Positions 11,864 to 23,000 of a DNA stretch of 64,000 nt are shown piece after piece. The stretch comes from Proales similis (Eukaryota > Rotifera > Eurotatoria > Ploima > Proalidae). Under the pieces are notes generated by a model, which saw only the letters and a program-made list of their open reading frames with translations, was not told the DNA's origin and made no database searches. The position numbers and the translations under genes were made by a program. The DNA is taken from assembly GCA_019059635.1 (NCBI GenBank), contig JAGVRJ010000001.1, forward strand, positions 868,001 to 932,000, in the 5' to 3' direction. Numbering within the stretch: the first letter of the stretch is position 1; each line of letters starts with the position of its first letter.

Positions 11864-12958
11864 ATGAACAACGAAATTGACCTTAGAGATCTGATGGACA
11901 AATTAGTCCAGCAGGTTGAAACTGAGCACCATCAAGGCGGTGTTGGGCATGACAAGTTTCGGCAGATGATTGAAATAAGTGACTCGAGCTCTGATGAGAG
12001 CTCTGATTTTGAACTGCCCAGTTTCACAACAAGGACTAGAAATCAAAGAACTCTGGTTAAAGATTACTCAAGTGAACCAGAGCAAGAAGAGCATGAGGAA
12101 GAAGAAGATGGAGACCAAAGTCGCGCTCCTGAATATCCCAAAACAAAAGGAGAAATAACCATAGATGAGTTTCCTCCGGTGGAAAGGATAGAGATTGAAC
12201 TCGATCCATCGGTTAGATTATCACCACTTGGCCGAATATTATCATCATTTGACTCAAAAGTAGTTGTTCAGTCATCAATGAGCCAAACCAATCAACCTGT
12301 TGATGAAAAAACTGTTTTATTCGACGAGAATCGTCAGCCTATTGGCCGTGTGCACGAGGTATTTGGACCAGTAACAAATCCATTCTATCTACTAAGAGTA
12401 CCGTCAGATACTCGGGTTGCAATCAATAGCTTAGCATATTTTGCTCCAGAGTCAGCCGAGCTCACTACATTTATTTTTAATGTAAATGAGTTGAGAAAAG
12501 AGAAAGGCTCGGACGCTTCATGGATGAACGACAACGAACCGCCAGAAGAATTTCTTGACTATAGCGATGATGAACAAGAAAAGGCCGCTAAACGTCAGTC
12601 CAAATCTGGCAAGGCAAAAAAGGACTCTGAAGTGACCCAGTTGCAATCAAATCCTAGTAAGAGATCGGCAAACGGACAGCGAGCAAGACCGACGGGAACA
12701 ACGACGGAAAGATTTCACAACAGGCGTCAAATGTTTAATCACAACCCTATCATGCCCAATGCTCCTAACTATCCAATGATTTACCCCGGGATTCCTCAAC
12801 CTGCGATGTTCACTCCCTATTTACCTTTCATGACAAACTATTATCCTGGAGTTAATCCATATGCCAGCCTACCTCTCCATCCACCACCACCATCATCATC
12901 TCAGGGTCCTTACTCGTATTCTCCACAGCCCAAATCCCCAAATAAGCGCCACTTTTGA
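11864..12958 (+). CDS. NAF1: H/ACA snoRNP assembly factor NAF1
   Basis: A single uninterrupted frame of 364 residues from ATG. The N-terminal third is acidic (SDSSSDESSDFELP). Residues about 95-215 form the Gar1/Naf1 beta-barrel: KGEITIDEFPPVERIEIEL, SPLGRILSSFDSKVVVQS, DEKTVLFDENRQPIGRVHEVFGPV and NPFYLLRVPS. The NAF1-specific block GSDASWMNDNEPPEEFLDYSDDE follows, then a Lys/Arg-rich region and a Pro/Tyr-rich tail. NAF1 binds dyskerin during H/ACA RNP assembly in the nucleoplasm and is later replaced by Gar1. An AATAAA signal lies at 12973-12978, just after the stop. The gene is head-to-head with CHERP and 146 bp upstream of ZCCHC4 on the same strand. Confidence 0.96.
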   Translation: MNNEIDLRDLMDKLVQQVETEHHQGGVGHDKFRQMIEISDSSSDESSDFELPSFTTRTRNQRTLVKDYSSEPEQEEHEEEEDGDQSRAPEYPKTKGEITIDEFPPVERIEIELDPSVRLSPLGRILSSFDSKVVVQSSMSQTNQPVDEKTVLFDENRQPIGRVHEVFGPVTNPFYLLRVPSDTRVAINSLAYFAPESAELTTFIFNVNELRKEKGSDASWMNDNEPPEEFLDYSDDEQEKAAKRQSKSGKAKKDSEVTQLQSNPSKRSANGQRARPTGTTTERFHNRRQMFNHNPIMPNAPNYPMIYPGIPQPAMFTPYLPFMTNYYPGVNPYASLPLHPPPPSSSQGPYSYSPQPKSPNKRHF

Positions 12959-13104
12959 AAATTCCGTTTGTAAATAAACTGTTCCTAATATGATAAAAAG
13001 TTTTAAGTGAGAAAGCTTTTGGTTTAACAGATGTAAAGATTTGTGGTCACACTATTAATTTTAAAATATATCAAAATAAAATTTATGCAGCTTAAAAAAC
13101 TAAA

Positions 13105-14660
13105 ATGGCCCATTCAGGGGGCTACGATGTGCTTGAGACGGAGAGTTTAGACAAGAATCCTTTCTGTATCCACGGTAACTACTGTTACTCGGCAAAAAAA
13201 GTTTTTCTAATCGAAAACTCTTTTTAAGGACCGACGGTGCTCTTCTCTAACGCGCAAAAAAAGTTCTACGCCTGTTCAGCATGTCGTAACCACAAGCTTT
13301 GCGGATTCTTTCTCTCCTATGAGCAAAGAGATAAAATAGAACAAAAAAAGTCAAAAGTATGGGCCGAGCGCTATGAGGCTGCACTTCGACCATATGTGAC
13401 GTATCGTTCAAAGTAAACATGGTTATTTTGATCTGTAAGAATTTTCTCTTAATAATCGAATGATTTTAAGGTGGATAGAATGGAATGAAACCCAAATGAT
13501 CGACACACACATGTCTTTTTGTCAAACGTGCAACCAAATAATAATTGGTGACAGCCCCAAAAATCTAGTTCCACATACAAAACACAAGTTGATTAAGAGT
13601 CTCACTCGCGAGATGATGAAAAAACCCATTGAATTTTTACTTGAACCAATCGGAGTGAATCAGGCAAATGCTGTAAGTCTGCTAGGCACGAATCAAAAAA
13701 AAAATTTTATTTTATTGATTCATTTACTTATTTTACTATTAAGCAATTCATATTTGATTCGGATACAGTCAATTTTATTGTGCGTCAAATAGAAAGATTT
13801 GAATTCAATTCGGTTCTCTGCATCGGTTGCCCGAGCATTTTTGAGAGTTTAGCAGAGAAAAGTAAAGGGAGATTTTTGCTGGATATCGACGAACGTTTCG
13901 CATTGTTCTATGACTCAACTCAATACTTGAAGTATAACATGTTCAATCATCATTTCTTTGGTGGACATGTAGCGAGCCTAGAAAATTTTGTAAAACATTC
14001 AAAGAGAGTCTTAATTCTTATCGATCCGCCCTTCGGAGGATTCATCAAACTTATTGCTCGCTCTCTCGAGCTTATCAAAGCAATTGATTCGAGTGTTCAT
14101 TTTTCAACATTTCTCTTCTACCCATATTTTAACGAAAAGTGGATTTCAAATTGGATGCCTGATTTGAATATGCTTGACTTTAAGGTGAGATACGTTTTAA
14201 ACGCCTGAATTCGTTCAAACCGTTCTTTAATGTAAATAATTTTTACAGGTTTCATATGAAAATCACAAAAAGTTCTCTGCTGAAACCAAGTTCAAAAAAG
14301 GTTCAACTGCACGTATTTACACTGATATATCCATTCATTCAATTGAACTCCCGATCGAACTTGGCTACATCTATTGTGTTAAATGCAAAAAGTTCACATA
14401 TCCAGAGAACAAACACTGTGAGATTTGTTCGAAATGTCCTTCTAAAGTGAGTTAATAGAAAGGATCGCCGGACATTGTTAAAATTTAATGATTTTCAGGA
14501 TGGAGGAACTTATTCTCATTGTGATATCTGCCAAAGATGCGTGAAGGAGGCATATCAACATTGCGACCGCTGTTCAAGATGCCACCTACCGGGAAGATGC
14601 ATAGAAAAAGATAAACAGGACCAATTAAGTCGAAAAAGAAAAAGAGATGAATACGAATAA
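13105..14660 (+). CDS. ZCCHC4: rRNA N6-adenosine methyltransferase ZCCHC4
   Basis: Six exons (13105-13174, 13229-13412, 13471-13672, 13744-14184, 14249-14446, 14499-14660) join with GT-AG introns of 52-71 bp to give 418 residues; the summed length divides by three. An N-terminal GRF-type zinc finger is visible (NPFCIHG, FYACSACRNHKLCGFF), then a C2H2-like CQTCNQ...HTKHK. The Rossmann methyltransferase domain includes VLCIGCPSIFE and the catalytic DPPF in VLILIDPPFGGF. The C-terminus carries paired cysteine clusters (CVKCKKF, CEICSKC, HCDICQRC, CDRCSRCHLPGRC) for the CCHC and DHHC-type fingers. Known ZCCHC4 installs m6A on 28S rRNA in the nucleolus. The start, MAHSGGYDVLE, is the first ATG after NAF1. 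The upstream TTTATGCAG could be an acceptor, cis or trans. Confidence 0.93.
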
Positions 14661-14896
14661 AATACGTAGAAAAAGTGCATTATTAGAATACTTTTAAAAT
14701 TTCCGAATTTGTGATGCCGAATTTTCAACATGTTTTAATGTTAAGTTACTTGATTAGTCGAAGCACGGGCAGACAAACTCTAAGTGTGTGCAATATGGTT
14801 ACCCTAATACAAGCGCGGCGAGAATAATCTTTAGAGTCGCTTTCTCTTGCTCAGGCTAGGAATTTTCAAGCAAAATTCAGAAAATCATCTTTAAGA
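14661..14896. other. Short intergenic region between ZCCHC4 and CHCHD1
   Basis: A 236-bp gap between genes on the same strand. It holds an ATAAAATACG segment right after the ZCCHC4 stop and pyrimidine-rich stretches before the next ATG. No other feature is seen. Confidence 0.35.
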
Positions 14897-15482
14897 ATGA
14901 AATACGCCAAGAGCTCGTATGCCCAGTACATGAAAAAATTGAAAACCTCTTATCGGAATCAAGGATCACCTCGTTATCCAGTCACTGTTTCAAACGAATT
15001 CCTGAGTCATCCTGAATTTAAGCAAGTGCTGCCACCGGTCCTCAAGGATCAGGTTTCTGGAAAAGGATCAAATGTTCTCCCAGGTAAATAAACAAAGATT
15101 TTAGCTCACAACAAAAGCCCTGTCTACTCTACTAACTTAATTTAGAGTACCCTTGTGTCGAATCGATGAATCTTATGATAAATTGCTTAAAATTGAATGA
15201 TTATAACGAGGCACCTTGTACCGAGCAAGTGAAAACTTTTCTCGAATGTTTTGAAACTTTCAAGGTAAATCCATCTCAACTTGTTTACTTTGTGCAAAGC
15301 TTTTTCATTCTTAAGCATTTTAATAGAAAACAAGTGCAGAAGCAGCAGAAAAGTCGAAACTTGGCCAATTTGACGAGGATGGAGCCCGTACGAGGTATCC
15401 AACTAAGTTCGTACAACGTCTTCTTAAACAGTATAAAACACCGCGCCATGTCGATAATGGTCCAGAGATTCCCCCATTCTAA
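14897..15482 (+). CDS. CHCHD1: Mitochondrial small-subunit ribosomal protein mS37 (CHCHD1)
   Basis: Three exons (14897-15083, 15146-15264, 15327-15482) give 153 residues with a continuous frame. The core is a CHCH domain with twin CX9C: CVESMNLMINC and CTEQVKTFLEC, separated by LKLNDYNEAP. This is the disulphide-stabilised helical hairpin imported through Mia40. It is followed by a basic tail (PTKFVQRLLKQY). The N-terminal 60 residues are basic and more extended than in human CHCHD1 (118 residues). mS37 sits in the small mitoribosomal subunit. AATAAA is present at 15576-15581. The third gene of the NAF1-ZCCHC4-CHCHD1 tandem run, it is tail-to-tail with eRF1. Another twin-CX9C protein is possible, but the spacing and flanking residues favour mS37. 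Confidence 0.85.
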
Positions 15483-15820
15483 TCCATTATTTGACGTTTT
15501 TCCTACCTCACAATTTCGGAAAATAAATATCGACGAGAAAAGATTCCTTCCCTGAACTCAACTAAAAAATGAAAAAATAAACTCAGAGCTCTGAAGTTTA
15601 ATTAGATGTTGATGTTGCTTCAAAAACTAAAAACACAGCCGACAGATTAAAGAATTGAAAATAAGCGCTAGTGTAAGGAAAATCAAATGCTCAAAAATGT
15701 CAACCGTGCTTGCTTTAACTTAATTAAATTGATCCAACTTCACTTCAGATAGCTCATCAAACATTTTTTGCGATTTTTCGTTTGTTTGATTTTTTTGTCT
15801 GCTTTTGTTTCATTCTGATT
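15483..15820. other. Convergent 3' ends of CHCHD1 and eRF1
   Basis: A 338-bp gap between two converging genes, holding both 3' UTRs. A plus-strand AATAAA at 15576-15581 serves CHCHD1. I do not see an equally clear minus-strand signal for eRF1. Confidence 0.45.
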
Positions 15821-17215
15821 TTAATAGTCATCGTCGTCATAGTTGTAGTCGTTGAAGTCATCATCAAAGTCGTGAGCTTGCAAGTCGAGCTTGTAGCGAA
15901 GAAGACCACCGATACCGCCAAATCCTTTGCAGAATTGTGATCCCTCTTGCGATTTGTCCGTTACAATCTGCAAAGTGGTGCCGAAATTTTTGTAGTTGTC
16001 AGCGAACCACTCGAGCAGCGGAGTTTGCTCTTCAACTTCGAGCTCAGTTCCAGTTTCCTTGTTAGTGAACAATGACTTGTCCTTTGCCTGCTCGGGCTTC
16101 AGAAAAAGTATTTTTTGTTCTCCATTCGGACCCTTGAGCACATAGCGGCTTATATCAAGGTTCTCCCAGCAGATGAGAGTCTCAACTGCACCCGCCTCTA
16201 ATGCTCGCAGAGTGTCATCAACTCCAAAGCAGTATAGTCCAGTATCTTTGGCTATTTCGTCGAAATAACGACAAATGAGCTTCTTTTCTTGAATGAATTT
16301 GACGTTTTGCAAACAGTCAGCGGCCAACTCAATCGCCTGATTGAAACCGTTTTCTCCTCCGTACGATACATCGACAATTTTTAAAATTTTTGCTTGTAGT
16401 CTCTGATCGAACATATCAGATTGACCGAGTTCAGTCTTGAAATCTGCTGATCCAGCCAAAACCAAGCCACAGACGTTCACCTTATCGTTGGTGATGAAGC
16501 ACTGCACCGCAGTCTCAGCCACTTTACGAATGTAATTGTGTCGTTTCTCCATACGAAGACGTGCGAAACGGACCGACGACTGACCACCGCGACCGTGCTT
16601 TTTGGGCAAATCTACTGTGAACTTGTTGAGGATCTCACGGGTGTTGCCTTGCAATGTTCCGAAAAGTGCCCCGTTTCCATCCATCACAATAAAGCCGAAT
16701 TTGGTATCATCAGCCAGAAGAGCCGAGAGCGCTTCGGTATGGAATTTGTTATCACACAAATAAAGAGACGCGTTTATGGGCTTAAATGGCTCAAAATCAA
16801 TGTTGACCTTTTTTTCTTTACCGTCTTCGGTCATTATTTCACCGCAATAAATTACAAGTCCATTGGGTGGCACTTTGTTATAGAGCTTGAGACGAGCTTG
16901 GACCGATGTAAGGGCAGTGATAACTGATTGCCGTGTCACGCGAGATTTGATGTTTGTAGCTGTTCCCAACTCATCAGCAATTTTCTTGGTGACTGGGGCA
17001 ATCTGATCTTTGGGCGGAATGAGCAGTGAAATCATACTTGTTCCGTTGCTGAAAGGACGATGACCGATGATAAAACATAAATAGATAGATGAAATGAAAT
17101 TGGTATCATTGCTGCAAAGTTACCCGCGACAAGCTTCTAGACTCTTAATGAGCTTTCTAATCTTCCACAATTCAACATTCTGATCCAAAGAATCATCCAA
17201 AAGTGCTGCGCTCAT
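15821..17215 (-). CDS. ETF1: Eukaryotic release factor eRF1
   Basis: Exon 1 (17215-17124) encodes [22 protein letters not shown] and exon 2 (17048-15821) the rest, joined across a 75-bp GTAACT...TTTCAG intron. The product has 439 residues (human 437). Stop-codon recognition motifs are intact: TATNIKS (human TASNIKS), the GTS motif at the exon junction, and YLCDNKF (YxCxxxF). The peptidyl-tRNA hydrolysis loop is [16 protein letters not shown] with GGQ. The C-terminal eRF3-binding domain ends in an acidic DDDDY tail. eRF1 decodes all three stop codons at the ribosomal A site. The motifs agree with the standard code used by every other gene here. SMG1, which acts with eRF1/eRF3 in nonsense-mediated decay, lies 3 kb upstream on the same strand. 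Confidence 0.98.
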
Positions 17216-17828
17216 ACTTCTTTCGTGGCTTTTCTAACAGACTCGATCTGTAAAGGAATTGAATAGACCTTATAAAAGAAAATAAGAATTTAGGAAAGAA
17301 TGAATGATCTGAGGCCAAGTCTGTGTTCGTTTATTTGCAAGCGAGTTGGATGATTGCGGCTGAATGTATAGTTGCATATGTCGGAATGAACTGCATGTGC
17401 AACTTGGTCTTAAATTATAATATTTTATAATTTCGCGGCAATATCTAATAAGTGGGAGGATATTAAAGAGTTGAGCCGATGCGACCACGGTCACTTGCTG
17501 ACTTGAGCATGCGTTGCATATTTATTTTAAACTCTTCTTAATATTTTTCGCATGAAAATAACTTTGATCTAAATCGAGCAAGTCTCTCAGGGAAATATGA
17601 TAAAATTCTTGTATTAAAGCCAATTATTTAATGATTAAACAAAGAAATCCGCAATTAAGGCATGGTTTGAACTTTTCTTCAAGCATTTTTCTTGACTAAA
17701 GCTTATGATTTGAGTCCACAGTTTTATTTTTTCTCATCTAATTTTTTCACTTTATCGAAAATAATATTTTGCAATCGAACAAAAATTAGCTGTTTGTAGT
17801 GGCGATTGAATAAGTGGAAGTAAGATAC
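17216..17828. other. Intergenic region between eRF1 and the acid phosphatase-like gene
   Basis: About 610 bp, AT-rich. It must carry the eRF1 promoter and the 3' UTR of the upstream minus-strand gene. A 74-codon open frame at 17494-17270 shows no motif and is dismissed. Confidence 0.4.
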
Positions 17829-19673
17829 CTAGAATCTTGTCTTCAATGTCCTATTTCTGTAGACGACCAGAGACAGAATAATGAATATTGTCAAACATAA
17901 AAGGGCTAGTGCTCCGATAACAATTAGGAAAATAACCTCTCTCTGGGATAAGCCTGGCAGATTGATAATTAATAAAACGAATGCGAAAATTCTCAAAATA
18001 GAATATTAACCTGAAGGGCTGCGAACATTATCGTAAGTAGCGTTTGACTGGGGAACTAACGGAGGACATACTGTGGGAAGCTCCTCAGTGGAAGTCACTG
18101 CCACAGCTTCAGTCGATTGGGGAGGCTTAAATTCGCAGGCTTCATTTTTGTTGCTGATTAATATGTCACGAACTTGACTGAAAAAGTTTCCAAATGTACA
18201 AAGTGTTTCGCAGCCTATTTTAATTTGTTGAAGAATCTTGAAAGGCATTAAGGAATTCGAAACCAACCGGGTAGTTTTTCCGGCTTCAAAACTATTGCTT
18301 GATCGAGCTTAGTGTTTTTAGATAATATTCGAACATAGTTTAAACCATTCTGATCCTCATGCAGCTCAAGTATCAGAGCTGCATTGAATTCGAGTAATTC
18401 GCTCTCATTTCCAATTCTGAGTAAATTGAGAAGTGATTGTAGATGACTAGGCAGCTGAAATGATTAATATTTTAAACTCTATAACTATTGAATCCTAAAT
18501 GGAGAATAAGAAGTAATTACACCCGAATAAACAGTCAACTCGTTGGTCGATCCATCCAATTTCAGCCGCATGCGCATGACCATATCAAAAAGGATATTTC
18601 CAGCTACAAGCTGGGACTTTTCCACGCTCCCGAATTTAATCTTATTTAAGTAAAGCGCTGCTTCCCTCAGTCGGGCTTCGTATTGATTTGCCCAAGGGTC
18701 AAGATTGAGCCCATTAGCACGCTTAAAACATAAAACATTATTTAAGGCTTCGTGCCTCAAAATTTTCTAAAGCGTCCACCTTTGATTGTAAATTGTCATA
18801 CAAATGTTCCAGCTGACTGTAGTCAAGTTCATTGAATCCGGTTAAGTTTCTTAGATTTTCGATTAAACCCTTCGTCAAAGAGATGGCGTTAACTCATGAT
18901 TTAGTACCTAACGAACATCTTTCAATACCTGATTCGCCATCTCTTGAGTTAGATATTCAGTAGAATTGAGAGATTGCGAAAGTAAATTTTGATAACGATC
19001 ACATTGGTCGCCAAAAAGCTTTCATGAATTATATTTCAACTCTCGTTTCTCTTTTTTCCCAATGACCTACCTCATCAGATGCTTGTTCTGTAGTATGAAC
19101 AGGAATCGGATACCAAGTTACGGTCGTGGACCAAAGCTGATCACTATTGGCTGGAGGATACATGCCTGAAAACAAATAGATATTAAATGAAAATAAACAT
19201 TTTTAGTGAATATTTGAAGTAAACCTGAAAGGAAAGTGTTGGTAGTCACTAGAACTGGATCCAAGTCAATGCTCCTTGCAAAGACCCGCTGAGGACTGTA
19301 TGCAGGTGTTAGAACTCCGGCGTAGTTATTTTTTAAAAATTGACCAAACTGATAGCCTTGCAAAAGACCCTTTGGCGTTATTTGACCTGGTAAATTTTAT
19401 TTGCTTTTGCCACGAAAATTTTTCAAATGAAAATCACCAACCTAGTCCCCCAAATCGATTCCAATACAATGAATTGTAAATATCTCTTGGATATGTGAAA
19501 AGAGGAGTACGAGCACCGTTTGTAGTGAACTGACAAAAATCTTATTGCAAACATTGGGCAATTGCAGTGAGAAGACTTACGATAAGAGTTTGTTTGATAC
19601 GGGTGCTTATCTGGCCTTGTGCCAACGAAGCTATAGCCAAAATGAACAAAACAGGCATCTTGCACAATTTCAT
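17829..19673 (-). CDS. Membrane-anchored histidine acid phosphatase-like protein, catalytic motifs lost
   Basis: Starts at MKLCKMPVLFILAIASLAQGQ, a signal peptide, in a multi-exon gene. Family landmarks in order: ARTPLFTYPRD, ITPKGLLQGYQFGQFLKNNY, VFARSIDLDPVLV (phosphate-binding RSxD region), MYPPANSDQLWS, WYPIPVHTT, a helical insert, LTVYSG-LPSHLQSLLNLL, LELHED and LPGCETLC. It ends with one membrane span (REVIFLIVIGALALLCLTIF) and a short basic tail, so it is a type I membrane protein like lysosomal acid phosphatase. The catalytic motif RHGxRxP reads TNGARTP: Arg and the nucleophilic His are replaced. The proton-donor SAHD reads SGLP. Both substitutions follow from the only in-frame splices I could find. 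It is therefore probably a pseudophosphatase with a binding or structural role. The splice choice at 18485-18425 should be confirmed. Confidence 0.85.
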
Positions 19674-20072
19674 CCTTAATTTTAACAGATACGTTTTTTT
19701 CGATTAAATCAATTGAAACGGCGGAATAGTTTCCTGTGATTTATGAAATATTTTTAAATGATTTTCATTTAATATCTCTTTTCTCCAAGCAGTGGTTATT
19801 ACAAAACGAATAAGAATACTTAATACCATGGGCATGTGACCTAATAGGCCGATTGCTTGTTTATCAATTTTTTTTATTCAAATTAGGAATGAAAGGGAGA
19901 ATGATTAGTCATTAGATATCGGAGTGTTCAATTAAAACTTAAGGAGTATTCATGTTTGCAGACCAACCAAATTAGTATTCAAATTCGAAAAAATCGGTAC
20001 TCTAACAAGCTCTTCGGATTTTATTTATTGAATCTCTTTCTTTGAATAAAAAATTCATTATAAGCTGATGGT
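19674..20072. other. Intergenic region between the acid phosphatase-like gene and SMG1
   Basis: About 400 AT-rich bases between the phosphatase-like start codon and the SMG1 stop codon. No gene or repeat is visible. It should hold a promoter and the SMG1 3' UTR. Confidence 0.4.
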
Positions 20073-23000
20073 TTAGACCCACGGTGTCCATCCTTCGTAC
20101 AAGCGGGCCAGATTGTTTAAATCGCCAGCTTGTTTAATTACCATGTTGGCCTAGCGGATAACGGATTTTTACTCTCTTCAAGCAAACGTAGAAAACTAAT
20201 TTGAAAGAACTAACCTGCTCCTTAACACTGAGCTGAACATCTGGCAGTGGATCATAGCCCTCTAGCTTTTGCCTTACTCGTTTCCATATGTTTATTGCAT
20301 AGGAGTTTCGCTCTTGAATTGCTAAAAATGATTTGACCAAATTACGAGGGGACATTCAAAATGAAAAATTTAAGTTGTTTACCTCTTTGCTTTCGTAGCT
20401 CCCCCTGACGATCTATAGAACGGCAGCTGAATAAGAAAGCTAATAAAAGAAGGATAAAGGGGAAAATTTTTTTACCGCTGCTAGGTTCTGATTTTTCTGC
20501 CGTTTCAAAATTCTCTTCGTCCTTTAATTTTTCCAAATCATTGTAAACACTAGTCGAAAATCGGTTGAATTTTAATATTAAAATAATTGCCGAGTTTCAC
20601 TCACTTTGGAATACACCGTTTTAAACTTTTTATCTTTTCAATACTCTCGATTGCACGAGTCAATCCCATCGTATTATTGTTTGCAATAATACGTATAAGG
20701 GACTGGCAAAGTTGCGAAAAGTTCATGTAGGTCTTAGTGTATTCGATTAAGCAGCGATTCTCTTCAAGCTTAGCAAAAGAGTTGCAATCAGATCGTTTTA
20801 AGAAAAGTTGGTTTGGCGATTTGATTCTGCTTACTTTGCCGAGGTTTTTCAGTAACGGCTTTATATCAAGCATAAGCTTGTTGTGCTGGTTTAAGAGAAG
20901 CTTGAAATCACTGATATATGCCAATACTTCCTCCTTTTTACGGTTGTAAATCTTGGATCTTTCTCCATTCATTTAAGAAAAAATTTTACTTACAAACCGA
21001 GTTATGTTTTCTTTTTCTTTTTTCTGCACTTGCTTCCTTGCTTGAGCAAGATCGGCAGACACAAGCTGATGATACTCTTGAATGATAGCACTGCTCAGGT
21101 TTTCTTTTTCTTTAAAATTCTTGAGAAAAGACATTTTTTCATATAAAAAGAAAGTCTCGTTTGCATATGATTGATTTACTCGATAATTGACGAGCGCAAG
21201 CTCAACGCTTGAGAGTGAACATTCTTGGTCTGGTTCGGTTTGCTCGGCTCTTTGAAAAATAAGTGTTTGACATAGAAATATGGGTAAATAATGATTCTAG
21301 CTTACAACTTGATTGAGTCTTGTAATTTTTGAATAAGAGATGCTTCTGGTGGCAACTGAAGTGTATAAGAGATCACAAACTCTTTCAAATGTTGGAGATG
21401 CTTTCTCAGCTCAACGAGCTGGGAAACTTGAGCCGAAACTTTTTCGATTCGCTCGTGCCGACAGTATTCTAAGGCAGCTTGAACTTTTGGCAAACTGGGG
21501 CTAGAAGTTAAACTCCATTCGATTCTCTTTAAGATGGTCTGCTCAAGGCTATTTAATTTCTCTTGTGCGTCCTCCAACTCGTGCTGTTTTTGACCCAACT
21601 CATTCAATAATTGTTCCAAGTCGGACGGAGTGATTTGAGAAGACCAGTCGACCGCGATAAGTAGCTCTTTAAGTAAGCTCGTGAAATCTGCTTCAAGTTC
21701 GACTGATGAATTGATTCGGCTAATAATCAAGAAAAAATTATGGAAACAAGTGAATCAAAGCGAAAAAAGGCGAACCAACTTTAAAATATCGAGACTGCTG
21801 TTCGCAGAGTCATAAGCCAAGAGCATCTGATCAATCGTTTGAATTTGAGACAATTCAATCTCTGACTGAATCAGGCTGTCAAATCGAGATGCCAAATAGC
21901 TGTTAAAAAATCCTTCCAAATCTTCAAACTTTTCTAAATTGCTTAGAGTTGATGGGATGAATTGGGCGAATGCGCCGCTAAGCATCAGTGTCGGTAAATC
22001 TCCGAGGCAATGAGCAACAAATCTAGTAATAAAGCGTTTAAATGGTCTCATCAAACTGCCATGAAGATTTTCCCCAGCTGAGCACTCTCCTTAAACCTTT
22101 TGAATTATTCGCCGACCAAATGCTAAGGTTATGAGTTCGCGAACCTGAAATAAGCAAATGTAGTTGCTGCACTTCCCGGAGTGATTCTTTAATCGCTATC
22201 AGTTTGCTCAACAAGAAAACTTCCCTTGAGCGCTCGATCTTCGAATCCGTCATATCCTGGCATCGAAGTTTTGAATTGATGGGATTTGAGATTAGAATTG
22301 TTGCAATTTACTTACAAATTGCGTTTGGAAATTTGTGGACAGATCGTTGAGAAGCCCGAAATTCAAGAGCTCTTTGGCTGATTTTAAGCAAGATTCGAAA
22401 TGCATCTGAACGATAGAGAAGGTTTGCTCAAAACCCCTTATAATCTCAAGTCTATTTAAGTGTTCTATTCGACATTTAATTCATTCGGGTCGATATGCAT
22501 CACGTTTAAGGTAGTTTTGTTGTTACCAGTTCGTTGAGTTAAAATATTAATGTATTTTGTCTTGATTAACTGAAGCTTCGAGTTTCGGCTGTTTGAGTTC
22601 TATATCAATCAAATGCCAATTACTATTCTTGAAATGACGAAAAGACTGGAATATTTACTTGATTCTCCGAAGATTCAAGTTGCTCCATCATCACTTCTAG
22701 ATTAAGATTGTCCAAGTCAGTCAGAATATCTTCTATTACTTTAGGATCCTCGGCTATATTGAGAAGTGTGCTAGCAATAAGCTTTCGATTGGCCTCAACT
22801 AAAATATTTCCCAGAGAGGCAAGCAATCGATTGAGGGATTTAGATGCTTTTAAACAAGAGTTCATTGTCTTCGATGTCGGCAAAGATCTACAAGCCAACT
22901 CGAGGAGTTCATGATTATTGGCGGAAAGACTGCGCATTTCCTCAAGAAACCAATCTCCCTCTGCCGAGGTCATTTCTATCAATGAAGGACCCGCATTTTT

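Noticed and set aside
17270-17494. 74-codon minus-strand frame
   Set aside because: No motif and no frame-compatible partner exons; lies in an AT-rich intergenic region.
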